Source: an uncultured Lachnospiraceae bacterium
GTDB lineage: Bacteria > Bacillota > Clostridia > Lachnospirales > Lachnospiraceae
DNA length: 42,500 nucleotides
Assembly (NCBI GenBank): GCA_910585295.1
Contig: CAJUDE010000007.1
Span: 1 to 42,500 of the forward strand
Reading direction: 5' to 3'
Positions within the stretch are counted from its first letter, which is position 1. The number at the start of each line of letters is the position of its first letter. Positions 32,381 through 40,601 of this stretch are shown here, in pieces. A model generated the notes under the pieces. It saw only the letters and a program-made list of their open reading frames with translations, did not search any database and was not told the origin of the DNA. The translations under genes were made by a program, and so were the position numbers.

Positions 32381-33823
32381 CTATGGCTGCTTTGTTACTG
32401 TTTCCACTACTTGCTGTTGCAGCATTACAGTTACCTGAAATACTGTCCCTTTTATCTTAATATCCATAACTCCAAGATAACGTTCTGCTATCTTTTTTAC
32501 ATTTTTCAGCCCAATCCCATGTTCTAGCCGCGCCAAAGGCTCCTGCTGTTTCCTGGTCGCCGGAATAGGGCTGCCTGCCTCCCACTTTACTTCCCCGTCA
32601 AAACTATTCTCCACCTCAACTAATAAGAAACGCTCCTTCTTCTTTAAGGAAAGGCTGATATAACGCTGGTTCCCCTCTAGCCTGCTGCAGGCCTCTATGG
32701 CATTGTCCAAAAGGTTATTCAGTAAAATCCCCATATCAAATACTGATATGCCATCTTTTGCCCCAAACCGGAACCTTACCTGAAAATCAATCCCTAACGC
32801 CGCCGCTTTGCGGTACTTATCATTAATAATTACATCTGTCACCGGATTTCCCGTAGAAAACTGATAATCCAATGTCTCCATGGCCTGCTCCAGCTTTTCC
32901 ATATAACGCTCTGCTTCCTGATAATTTTCCCTAGCCACCAATCCCTTGATACTCGCCATATGGTTCTTCATTTCGTGCCTGGCTGCCCGGATGCTGCCAT
33001 AAAAGCCCTCGGCCTCTTCTAGCCGCCGCTGTATGGCTTTCAACTGCTGCCCTTCCACGAACTGCTTATGCCGCTCTTGCTGCAGCTTCCCATACTGCTG
33101 AAAAATATAAATCACGGACACCTCTCCCAGATAGAGCAATACCGCAATCAAAGGGATTTTCCATGTCATGTCTTTTTTCTCATCAAATAGCAGGAACACC
33201 CCCTGATCCATCTTGACCATAGATAATTCCAGCACAATCCGGGCAAGCATCCCGCCCACAACATTAAGCGAAGATAAAAATACCATATCCTGCCAGCCCA
33301 TATCCCATGGCAGCTTTACCACCTTCCGCAAAACGCTGGCCATTGCAAACAGCAGCAACCCATAAACCACTACCAAAGCCATCTGCCCCCAGGCCGCATT
33401 TTGATAAATTCCATTTAAATAATCATCCGTGGTTGGGTCCATACGTTGAAAGACCATCTCTATCCCACATTGGTACACACTGTTGGAAATTAAAAAACTC
33501 AGCCCATGGAGGTTATAAAATAATAGAAGCACAAACACTGCTTTTTCCAAATGCTTTTTTCTATAAGCAAACACATAAGCCAATACTAGGAAAGCGGATG
33601 CCGGATACCTGGCCCAGGATGGGATACCTGGCATTATACTAATAAAAAGGTTCACCGCTGTTAAAGCTGCAAAATGCCCGCACAGGCGCAAATATTTCCA
33701 GGAACGAAACCCTTCCCCTATTGGGAAAAACACCTTCCATATTGCACAAAAGCACAGCGCCTGTACGATAATATGGAAAACGCCTGTCAAGCTAACCACC
33801 CATTCCATTTCTTCCTGGCTCAA
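32381..33823 (-). CDS. GHKL sensor histidine kinase (AgrC/VirS type)
   Basis: The 480-residue kinase starts with a TTG codon that overlaps the regulator's stop (TTGA) and follows GGAGG by seven bases; an ATG five codons later is less well placed. About six membrane helices (10-30, 48-66, 75-88, 95-112, 147-165, 180-205 and 225-242) form the sensor. A coiled coil leads to the phospho-acceptor H283 in ARHEMKNHMASIKG, then the ATPase domain with NNLLDNAIEA (N box) and HGIGLKNVKKIAERY (G box). This matches peptide- or signal-sensing kinases that pair with LytTR regulators, as here. No pheromone gene is seen next to it. Confidence 0.92.
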   Translation of the reverse strand: MSQEEMEWVVSLTGVFHIIVQALCFCAIWKVFFPIGEGFRSWKYLRLCGHFAALTAVNLFISIMPGIPSWARYPASAFLVLAYVFAYRKKHLEKAVFVLLLFYNLHGLSFLISNSVYQCGIEMVFQRMDPTTDDYLNGIYQNAAWGQMALVVVYGLLLFAMASVLRKVVKLPWDMGWQDMVFLSSLNVVGGMLARIVLELSMVKMDQGVFLLFDEKKDMTWKIPLIAVLLYLGEVSVIYIFQQYGKLQQERHKQFVEGQQLKAIQRRLEEAEGFYGSIRAARHEMKNHMASIKGLVARENYQEAERYMEKLEQAMETLDYQFSTGNPVTDVIINDKYRKAAALGIDFQVRFRFGAKDGISVFDMGILLNNLLDNAIEACSRLEGNQRYISLSLKKKERFLLVEVENSFDGEVKWEAGSPIPATRKQQEPLARLEHGIGLKNVKKIAERYLGVMDIKIKGTVFQVTVMLQQQVVETVTKQP

Positions 33824-34578
33824 TAATTTTCCTCCAAAATGTAATCCAGGTACGCTTTCACAAATTCTTGGTACTTGTACTTTGAGATTAAAAGCACATC
33901 GCCATTTTTCATCCGCACCTCTGTCCGGCTGTACCGCTCCACATACTTCATATTCACCAAATATCCCTTATGCACCCGGAAGAAGCTCTTTGGAAATTCC
34001 TCTTCCAACTGCCCAATTTTGCCATAATAAATAATTTTCTCATGGCTTAAGGATAAAATCACTTTGCGGTTGCTGCTCTCCACATAGTAAATATCCTCTA
34101 CCAGGACTTTCCTTGTGGCGTTCCCTGCCCGAACCAATAATTCCCTGGGCGGTTTCTGTCTCCTGGCCGCCAGGCAACGCCATTCCCTCACCGCCTGTGC
34201 AAATACTGCTGCAAATTCCTGTTCTTTTATGGGCTTGACCAGGAACTGGAAAGCATTGACAGAAAACGCATCCATCATATATTCTGGATAGCCCGTCACA
34301 AAAATCAGCAGGGGAAGGCTGCCCCAAACTGCTTCACCCCGCTCTCCAGCCTGGCTCCTTAGCTGTTTCGCCACAGCCATCCCATCCATGCCTTCCATGG
34401 AAACATCAAGAAAAAGAATATCTACAGCCTTTTGCCTTAAGACCTCCAGCAGCTCCTTACCTGATGAAAATTCTGTAACCTTACATCTTATGCCCTGCTT
34501 TTCTATTAAGTTCCGAATCAATTTGCGCGCATATTTTTCATCATCACAGATCGCTATGTCCAATTCCATCCACCTCAT
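33820..34578 (-). CDS. LytTR-type response regulator
   Basis: The 252-residue protein has a receiver domain (about 5-125) with the acidic pocket CDDE near the start, phospho-acceptor D58 in ILFLDVSMEGMDG and a lysine in FLVKPIK, then a LytTR DNA-binding domain (about 145-245) with VEDIYYVESSNRKVILSL and SFFRVHKGYLVNMKYVE. The start is either the ATG at 34576-34578 (AAAGGG close upstream) or the one nine bases later; I keep the longer form. The kinase gene starts inside its stop codon. Its targets are unknown; LytTR proteins usually bind direct repeats, and none is obvious nearby. Confidence 0.93.
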   Translation of the reverse strand: MRWMELDIAICDDEKYARKLIRNLIEKQGIRCKVTEFSSGKELLEVLRQKAVDILFLDVSMEGMDGMAVAKQLRSQAGERGEAVWGSLPLLIFVTGYPEYMMDAFSVNAFQFLVKPIKEQEFAAVFAQAVREWRCLAARRQKPPRELLVRAGNATRKVLVEDIYYVESSNRKVILSLSHEKIIYYGKIGQLEEEFPKSFFRVHKGYLVNMKYVERYSRTEVRMKNGDVLLISKYKYQEFVKAYLDYILEENY

Positions 34579-34785
34579 GACCCTTTCTGGGATTCTGCCT
34601 TCCGGTCATTTATGTTATCGGCACCCCCGCCAGAAAAACTTTAGGAATGTAGTGACCGGACACTTATTTGTTGTGATTGGAATTCCAGCCAATCCCATAC
34701 AAAAAATTTTCCTGTTCCCGGAAAAAGAGGCCTAACATAATGCTTCTAGATAAGGGCAAAGGGGATTGTTTCTATTCCCTATGGC
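34579..34785. other. Gene-free stretch upstream of the two-component genes
   Basis: No gene is seen. It contains CCGGTCA (34602-34608) and TGACCGG (34653-34659), a split inverted repeat that could be a control site for the regulator gene. Confidence 0.35.
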
Positions 34786-34828
34786 AAAAACTGCTGCATC
34801 CATATTACTCTGGATATGGATACAGCAG
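34786..34828 (-). terminator. Terminator of the GH18 gene
   Basis: A 14-bp stem with one mismatch (CTGCTGCATCCATA / TATGGATACAGCAG) is followed on the minus strand by TTTTTGCC. It lies 19 bp after the stop codon. Confidence 0.9.
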
Positions 34829-34846
34829 CTTGCCTTTCGTCAGTAT

Positions 34847-36757
34847 TTAGTTTACATACTTTATAATCGTATCCCATGCAGAAGGGCGTTCTAACCCTAA
34901 TTTCCAATAAGCTGCCCCAGCCAGGTTGTTCTGTTTCATAACCTTCAATTTTTCTTCTAGGGAAGCTTCATTTTCCACCCATATTTTATAAGTTTTTCCC
35001 TCACTCTCATATTCAGCTATATACTGCCCGTCCTCCTCTGACCAAACAGCCTGGGCGCCATTTGCAGTATAGCGGTTTTCCACGGTCTGCATGCCCTCTT
35101 CTGTACAGGTGAATGTATATGGCAGATAATCCTCTGCTGCAGATTCCACATCCTCCCCTGCGCCGTCTTTGGGGGTCAATTCCCACACTCTGCTATAGAA
35201 CGGCATCCCCAAAATTGTCTGTTCTGGGGGGACTTCCTTTAACGTATCCTCCACACCGTCCCGCACAAAGCCGATGGACGCCACAGAGCCAATATTTTCT
35301 GAACCGCTGTAATGTTCATCATATCCCATAATAACCACATAATCCGCAAATACCGCCTGCTCTGCCCGGTTATAAAAAGCCGTATAATCCGTAGGTACAT
35401 AATTATCCACGGACAGCACCAGGTTATTGTTTTCACATTTCAGGGAAAGCTCCCGGACAAACTGAATATAGGAATCCCCCACCTCGCCGCTCAAAGCTTC
35501 AAAATCCAGATTAATCCCATCCAAATCATATTCAATGGCGGCAGCAATAATTTGGTTGGTCAAATAATCCCTGGTGGAGGTATGGCTCAGCACATAAGCG
35601 CTGTCGGCCTCTGGGTTCTCCAAATTACTGACCAACGCCCACACTTCCACATTATTCTGGTGGCAATAACTCACATATTCCCTGCTGGCAAGAGAATAAA
35701 TATTCCCCTCATTATCATTTAAATAGAACCAGGTTGGGGAAATCACATTCACTCCTTTTGTGTCCTGCAAAATACTCGCGACCCGCCCGTTTGCCTCCTG
35801 GTTCGTAACCTGATGCCATCCCAGGCTGACAGAGCCGTCTTTTAACATATGGGTAAATACTGGTTCCTCAAATTCCCTTGAAATAGATTCCACAGATGTT
35901 TCCCCCAGCCTTTTATTCTGCAGCCAGCCAATCATGCCGTCCTCTGTGCATACCCTGCTCCAGTTCTCACCAGCATCCAGGATATCCACTTTACTCCCTT
36001 TTTCTAAGTCTGCCACAATCGGGCTTTTAATGCCCCCTTTCACACGGATGACCGTATTTTTCCGAATTGGCGCTGTTTGGATTTCGCCCCATTTCGCTGT
36101 TATTTTCACACGGTTAGGAGCCTCATGCATGGCAAATTCTATATTTGTGTACTTCTGGACAAAATCCAAAGCCAGGTACATATGCTCCCCGTCCACTTTG
36201 ACAATCACATAGTCTGTATTTTCATTCTTCTTTGTCACTGCATATTCCATACTGCCTGCATTTACGGAAACCACATCTTTATCTGTGGTATACCTAAGGA
36301 TATTCTCATTGGAATCCCAATAAAACCTTTGGTTCAAATACTCCTGCACAATTTTATAGTCCATATAGACATGCCCATCCCAAACCTTAGCCGTTTCCTC
36401 TAAACGTTTCCCGTCTAAAATAATGGCCGCATCTTCCTGGCTCTGGATATTATAGTAATCATCTAAATCCACCCGTTCTTTACTGGGGCTGTATTTTTTA
36501 ATTACTATGCTAAGCAAAGCCAGCAGCACAACCACTGCCACAAAAGCAGCGCCTACTATCACTGGCATCCTGTTATTGTTCTTTCTGCCGCGCCTTCTGC
36601 GCCTCCTGCTGCGGCTTCTATGCCTCTGCCTGGCTAACGGGCGTTCCTCCCCCTGGGAAGCCCCTTCCCCTGCATCTTCTTTGTTTTCCTCTTCTTCCTG
36701 CAGCAAATCTGTCCCTTCTATGCTGCCCTCTCCCAACTGCCTGTCTATTTCTGACAT
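34847..36757 (-). CDS. Membrane-anchored GH18 glycosidase with SH3 domain
   Basis: The 636-residue protein has an acidic cytoplasmic start, a run of arginines (46-58), one membrane helix (65-87) and then an extracytoplasmic part: a copper-amine-oxidase-like stalk domain (about 97-225), an SH3 domain (231-287) and a family 18 glycosidase (about 295-636). The GH18 catalytic motif is DGINLDFE (413-420) with E420 as the likely acid. The same domain order is seen in spore-cortex or cell-wall hydrolases of the YaaH/SleL and YvbX type, so it probably acts on peptidoglycan or chitin-like substrates at the envelope. GGGAGG precedes the ATG. Confidence 0.92.
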   Translation of the reverse strand: MSEIDRQLGEGSIEGTDLLQEEEENKEDAGEGASQGEERPLARQRHRSRSRRRRRRGRKNNNRMPVIVGAAFVAVVVLLALLSIVIKKYSPSKERVDLDDYYNIQSQEDAAIILDGKRLEETAKVWDGHVYMDYKIVQEYLNQRFYWDSNENILRYTTDKDVVSVNAGSMEYAVTKKNENTDYVIVKVDGEHMYLALDFVQKYTNIEFAMHEAPNRVKITAKWGEIQTAPIRKNTVIRVKGGIKSPIVADLEKGSKVDILDAGENWSRVCTEDGMIGWLQNKRLGETSVESISREFEEPVFTHMLKDGSVSLGWHQVTNQEANGRVASILQDTKGVNVISPTWFYLNDNEGNIYSLASREYVSYCHQNNVEVWALVSNLENPEADSAYVLSHTSTRDYLTNQIIAAAIEYDLDGINLDFEALSGEVGDSYIQFVRELSLKCENNNLVLSVDNYVPTDYTAFYNRAEQAVFADYVVIMGYDEHYSGSENIGSVASIGFVRDGVEDTLKEVPPEQTILGMPFYSRVWELTPKDGAGEDVESAAEDYLPYTFTCTEEGMQTVENRYTANGAQAVWSEEDGQYIAEYESEGKTYKIWVENEASLEEKLKVMKQNNLAGAAYWKLGLERPSAWDTIIKYVN

Positions 36758-36782
36758 TTCATCCTCCCACGTAAAATATCCT

Positions 36783-36811
36783 AAAAAAAGAATCCCGCTT
36801 GCGAGATTCTT
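36783..36811 (-). terminator. Terminator upstream of the GH18 gene
   Basis: A stem AAGAATC(C)CG / CG(A)GATTCTT (36788-36811) is followed on the minus strand by TTTTTTT (36783-36789). It lies between mecA and GH18, so it ends a transcript from upstream. Confidence 0.8.
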
Positions 36812-36929
36812 AACACACGAGTGTATTCAAAACTATTCCTCTATCTACAAGCTACTCTGGCATTTAGGCTCCCGCTGCGCGGGCATAGTCCCTGCGCCAG
36901 CATAAAAATAACCGCAAAAAGCATATAAC
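36812..36929 (-). ncRNA. Possible short transcript between mecA and the GH18 gene
   Basis: About 120 bases lie between two minus-strand hairpins (36930-36963 and 36783-36811). They contain GC-rich inverted repeats (CCCGCGCAGCGGG) and no open frame of note. The downstream terminator would give the transcript a clean 3' end. It may be an attenuated or processed RNA or a small RNA; I did not find a known family. Confidence 0.3.
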
Positions 36930-36963
36930 CCATACCATAAGAAATTTCTTCCCTATGGTATGG
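36930..36963 (-). terminator. Possible terminator of mecA
   Basis: A perfect 10-bp stem CCATACCATA / TATGGTATGG (36930-36939, 36954-36963) lies 17 bp past the mecA stop. The minus strand after it reads GTTATATGCTTTTT, a weak T-tract. Confidence 0.55.
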
Positions 36964-36979
36964 CATATACCGCATACCC

Positions 36980-37771
36980 TTAAATTTTGCTTAATGTCTG
37001 CAATGCATCTTCCTTTAAAATCAACTCGTAATGCTCTTCAAAATATGCCCTGATTGCTGAAGAATATTTTTCCTGATGGGCATATTCCGCTAAAATATTG
37101 CACACCTTATTAAACTCCTCTGGCGTATGCTGGCTTTTACTGATAATCAAATAATATTTCCGGTTTAATTTATTCTTGTAAAGCACGTTGCATCCATTAT
37201 AAAACCCTTTCAGCACGCGCGCCAGACGGTTTACTTCATCCAGGCCATCAAACACAAAAAGCTTTGTGATATCCACCACAAGGGGTTCTTTTACCTCCTG
37301 GGCTTTCTTCCTGACAGATTTCTCCAATGGGATAAAATCATTCCCCTGGGAAGCAGCATCTTTATCTCTGTTCTGCTCCTGTAATTTACGCACCAAGTCT
37401 AAAATATCATCCGCCCCTGCCGCTTCAAATACCTTGTCGTTCTCTTCTCCCGCATATTCTTCCTTTACCTCATCTTCCGGCTCCCCTGGCGCAAACTGGG
37501 AAAAACGGGTATCCAACTCTTCTGGGTATTCCACTTTCGTAATAATCAGTATAATCGTATCCGCTGATAACGGAATGGCCTCAATCATCAACGGGATATC
37601 CTCCGCCTCAAACCCACATTCGTAGGCTGCTTGCTGCATCATGTCCCGAAAAAGCGTCTTCGCCTTCTCAGTCCCATAAGCCAGTTCACTTAATTTGAGC
37701 TGCCGATCCGCCAAATCTTCTCTGGTAAGCGTACAACGGATCTGATTCTCATTAACTTTTTCAATCTTCAT
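36980..37771 (-). CDS. mecA: Adaptor protein MecA
   Basis: The 263-residue adaptor delivers target proteins to the ClpCP protease. The N-terminal substrate-binding domain (1-80) has MKIEKVNENQIRCTLTREDL and LADRQLKLSELAYGT; an acidic linker follows (about 85-160); and the C-terminal ClpC-binding domain (165-250) has LFVFDGLDEVNRLARVLKGF and NVLYKNKLNRKYYLII, all typical. Ribosome binding site AGGAGAAGGAAGGG lies before the ATG. A promoter at 37957-37986 implies a leader of about 180 bases. In related bacteria MecA acts in competence or sporulation control. Confidence 0.93.
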   Translation of the reverse strand: MKIEKVNENQIRCTLTREDLADRQLKLSELAYGTEKAKTLFRDMMQQAAYECGFEAEDIPLMIEAIPLSADTIILIITKVEYPEELDTRFSQFAPGEPEDEVKEEYAGEENDKVFEAAGADDILDLVRKLQEQNRDKDAASQGNDFIPLEKSVRKKAQEVKEPLVVDITKLFVFDGLDEVNRLARVLKGFYNGCNVLYKNKLNRKYYLIISKSQHTPEEFNKVCNILAEYAHQEKYSSAIRAYFEEHYELILKEDALQTLSKI

Positions 37772-37912
37772 GTAATCCCTTCCTTCTCCTATATTGCAAT
37801 ATCAGGAATCCAGTTAAACATCCATGCAGGCGTCGCTGCCACGTCAAAGCAAGGGCAGCTGCCCCGCAAAGATAATATTTATGTTAATACTAAGCCGATA
37901 AAACTACAACAT

Positions 37913-37948
37913 TATAAACAGAATTTCCTTCAAACTTACCTGTTTATA
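37913..37948. repeat. Inverted repeat in the mecA leader
   Basis: TATAAACAG (37913-37921) and CTGTTTATA (37940-37948) form a 9-bp inverted repeat with an 18-base gap, just downstream of the mecA promoter. It could be an operator or an RNA stem. Confidence 0.5.
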
Positions 37949-37956
37949 GTACTCAA

Positions 37957-37986
37957 AGTATATTACATATTCTTATACTTCGTCAA
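37957..37986 (-). promoter_or_regulatory. Promoter of mecA
   Basis: Minus-strand TTGACG (37981-37986), 18-base spacer and TATACT (37957-37962). Confidence 0.65.
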
Positions 37987-38521
37987 GTCGTACTCCTGTT
38001 GATTTTCTAAAAAAACTATTAATTTTCTAAATAATTCCCAAAATAGCTTGCATTTGGTATTATTTGTATGTTATAAAGGGTTCAGAGATGCTAGTTTGGT
38101 CCCTTGGTTCAGGCAGAAAGGAGCTAACTATTAATAAAAGAGTATCGGACACTTGTGGCAGAATTATTCCAGATTAATATATTGCCATTTTCCAGGCCTT
38201 TTCATCCGAACACATTTCAAGGAATTTTCTTTAACTGCAAATGTATTTCTGTTTCTACACATCATGCTCCATAGACTTATAGTATGTGGAAAATCATCAA
38301 AGTTAACCCAGAAACAAACCAATCATCTGTATGTTTTTCAATTGACAAAGTATTTTAATAAACCGCCTCACTGCCAAACATATCATGATACTTGTATGGC
38401 GGCCCAAAACCAATCGTCTGCATCTCCCAGAGAAGGCCATTTTACATTTTCCTCTAATGGGCGTACCTACTAACAATAAAACACTGTGCTGGCAGTAATG
38501 GGACTGTAAGTCCCACAATTT
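37987..38521. other. Gene-free stretch with a plus-strand promoter
   Basis: TTGCAT (38048-38053), 17-base spacer and TTATAA (38071-38076) form a possible plus-strand promoter, with AAAGGAG at 38117-38123. No credible gene follows: frames near 38153-38473 (plus) and 38303-38518 (minus) have no recognisable motifs, poor starts and odd composition. It may be the relic of a lost gene or mobile element. Confidence 0.4.
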
Positions 38522-38651
38522 GGGAAAGAAAAAAGATTCGGGCGCGCCCCAACAGAGGTTTTTTGTTCCGTAAGGGTCTGGAACTTTACGGAATGTACAA
38601 GGAATGGGGCATTGCGTACCGCTGCCCCGTCCATTCCAGGCGTTAGCCTGG
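38522..38651. ncRNA. Structured intergenic region, possible RNA
   Basis: Three stems lie in a row: TTCCGTAA / TTACGGAA (about 38569-38598), GGAATGG...GGCA facing TGCC...CCATTCC (about 38601-38637) and CCAGGC / GCCTGG (38636-38651). The minus strand after them holds the palindrome GGGCGCGCCC followed by GAATCTTTTTT (about 38528-38551), which would make a terminator. No protein is encoded. Direction and family are not known. Confidence 0.4.
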
Positions 38652-38813
38652 CAATATATTTTATTACATCACAGAATACCTTTATGGCACAATAATGAAA
38701 AGGGGGGACCTGCGCAGATATTTAAATGATACAAAAGAGAAAGCCTTTATTCACGGATCAAAATTTTATATTTTAGCTGTTCTCTTATTTAGTAATAAAG
38801 CAGAACTATTATT

Positions 38814-38877
38814 GAACAAAAGAAAACGGGGTAAGCAGCCCATGCCATATCATAGGGTTTATAGCTGTTTACTCCGT
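38814..38877 (-). terminator. Terminator of the DUF1858 gene
   Basis: A 14-bp stem with two mismatches (ACGGGGTAAGCAGC, 38826-38839, facing GCTGTTTACTCCGT, 38864-38877) ends on the minus strand in TTTTCTTTTG. It lies 41 bp after the stop codon. Confidence 0.75.
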
Positions 38878-38917
38878 TCTTCCATACAGATATCGCCTGG
38901 CCAGTATTATTACCTGG

Positions 38918-39118
38918 TTATTGAGCCAGGAAATCATTGATTTTATTTACTAATGCATCTGGGTCTATTCCATGTACCATTGCCGCTTCTGCGATCGTCT
39001 CCATCTGGGAAGACGGGCATCCAAGGCAGTGCATCCCAATTTCCAATAAAATCGGCGCAACATTCTCGTCAATTTGCAGTAATTCACCAATCATTGTTTC
39101 TTTTGTTACCTGAGCCAT
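38918..39118 (-). CDS. DUF1858 redox-disulfide domain protein
   Basis: The 66-residue protein is a complete DUF1858 domain: TKETMIGELLQIDENVAPIL, then GMHCLGCPSSQMETIAEAA with the CxxC pair, and the helical end DPDALVNKINDFL. Related domains are found with hybrid-cluster proteins and other anaerobic redox proteins and may bind or sense through the disulfide. The ribosome binding site AAGGAGG is strong. It lies 188 bp after the broken fucO gene and behind a hairpin, so it may form its own unit. Confidence 0.93.
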   Translation of the reverse strand: MAQVTKETMIGELLQIDENVAPILLEIGMHCLGCPSSQMETIAEAAMVHGIDPDALVNKINDFLAQ

Positions 39119-39238
39119 CTCTCCTACCTCCTTACACTTTAACCTTCGCTACTTGCTGTTTGGCAATACACGTGTTTTTATATTATAATACCATTTTCCC
39201 AATTATGCAATGTTTTATTCAGATACTTTTTTTGCAAA

Positions 39239-39269
39239 GGAAAAGCATCCCCCTTATGGAATGCTTTCC
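39239..39269 (-). terminator. Terminator of the fucO-like gene
   Basis: A stem GGAAAAGCATCC / GGAATGCTTTCC (12 bp with mismatches) lies 38 bp after the stop codon. The minus-strand tail (TTTGCAAAAAAAG) has only a short T-run. Confidence 0.55.
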
Positions 39270-39306
39270 CTCCATTATGTAATTAGCTTATGATATGCTG
39301 ATTTTC

Positions 39307-40455
39307 CTAAATCAAAGCTTCATATAGTTTCGTAATGTCCTCTACACTTGTCTCCTTTGGGTTTCCTGGCCTGCAGGCATCGTCATAAGCAGATTGTGCC
39401 AGGAAGGGAATATCCTCCCTTTTTACGATCTCTTTTAAATCGGCTGGAATTCCAACATCCTGGGAAAGTTTTTTCACTGCGTCTACCGCAGATTTGCGGT
39501 ATTCTTCCTGTGTCATGGAGTCAACGCCTTCTACTCCCATAGCCCTGGCAATTTCACGGTATTTCTCCCCTGTAGCCTCTGCATTATATTCCATAACGGT
39601 TGGAAGTATAATTGCATTTGCAACGCCATGCGGGGTGTCATACAATGCCCCCAGTGGATGCGCCATAGAATGGACAATCCCAAGCCCAACATTGGAAAAT
39701 CCCATACCAGCTACATATTGCCCTAATGCCATGCCTTCCCTGCCTTCTGGCGTATTGTCCACTGCGCCGCGAAGGTTCTTTGCGATAATTTCAATCGCTT
39801 TGATATGGAACATATCAGACAATTCCCAAGCACCAGCTGTAATATAGCCCTCAATTGCATGGGTCAAGGCGTCCATGCCAGTAGCGGCAGTCAACCCCTT
39901 AGGCATAGAAGCCATCATATCAGAATCCACAAACGCCACAACTGGGATATCTTTGGGATCCACACATACCATTTTACGGTTTTTAGCCGCATCTGTAATA
40001 ACATAATTGATCGTCACTTCCGCAGCGGTGCCTGCTGTGGTCGGAACTGCAAATATTGGGACTGATTTATTTTTTGTTGGCGCAACGCCTTCTAAGCTTA
40101 CTACATCTTCAAACTCTGGATTATTAATGATAATGCCAATTGCTTTTGCTGTATCCATGGAGGAACCGCCGCCGATTGCAACTAAATAATCTGCCCCTGA
40201 TTTCTTATATGCAGCCACCCCTGTCTGCACGTTCTCAATTGTCGGGTTCGGTTTGATATCAGAGTATACTTCATATGCTAACCCTGCTCCATCCAACACA
40301 TCCAATACTTTTTTTGTGACGCCAAATTTCACAAGGTCTGGGTCAGAACACACAAAGGCTTTCTGGAATCCCCTTCCCTTTGCCTCTGCTGCAATTTCCT
40401 AGATTGCCCCTGCCCCATGGTACGATGTCTCATTTAACACAAATCTGTTCGCCAT
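39307..40455 (-). pseudogene. fucO: Iron-containing alcohol dehydrogenase (FucO type), in-frame TAG at codon 19
   Basis: Read from the ATG at 40453-40455 (MANRFVLNETSYHGAGAI, then stop, then EIAAEAKGRGFQKAF) the gene is 382 codons long, the normal FucO length, and matches lactaldehyde/propanediol oxidoreductase throughout: IGGGSSMDTAKAIG, PTTAGTAAEVTINYV, MDALTHAIEGYITAGAWELSD, NVGLGIVHSMAHPLGALYDT and TPHGVANAI. Residues expected to bind iron (D and H in the last blocks) are present. The TAG (40399-40401) interrupts the gene in the first strand. AAAGGAGAAGG before the ATG is intact. A restart at the GTG at 40353 would lose 34 residues and has no good ribosome binding site. FucO reduces lactaldehyde to propane-1,2-diol in fucose/rhamnose use. 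Confidence 0.88.
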
Positions 40456-40601
40456 TTTCCTTCTCCTTTCTTTTGCCCCGTTATGGGACATATATTAATA
40501 CTATCATGGAACTCCAGACAATTCCAATACTTTTTTATTATTTTATCATTTTTTAAGATAATTTTTTCCTGCAAATAGCTTATATTCTTCTAGCCTATAT
40601 T

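Noticed and set aside
34602..34659. CCGGTCA/TGACCGG inverted repeat as a LytTR binding site
   Set aside because: LytTR proteins usually bind spaced direct repeats; a 44-bp gap makes this weak. Mentioned only in the gene-free entry.
38153..38473. A 106-codon plus-strand frame in the gene-free stretch
   Set aside because: No plausible ribosome binding site, no recognisable motif, odd composition (many H, F, S) and overlap with an antisense frame. Treated as non-coding.
38303..38518. A 71-codon minus-strand frame
   Set aside because: No ribosome binding site or domain; probably chance.
38695..38940. An 81-codon plus-strand frame
   Set aside because: It runs through the terminator and into the end of the DUF1858 gene, and no family is recognised.
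40399..40401. Pyrrolysine or selenocysteine use at the TAG in the fucO-type gene
   Set aside because: Pyrrolysine needs pylT/pylS and is not known at this site in alcohol dehydrogenases; selenocysteine uses TGA. A mutation or sequence error is simpler.
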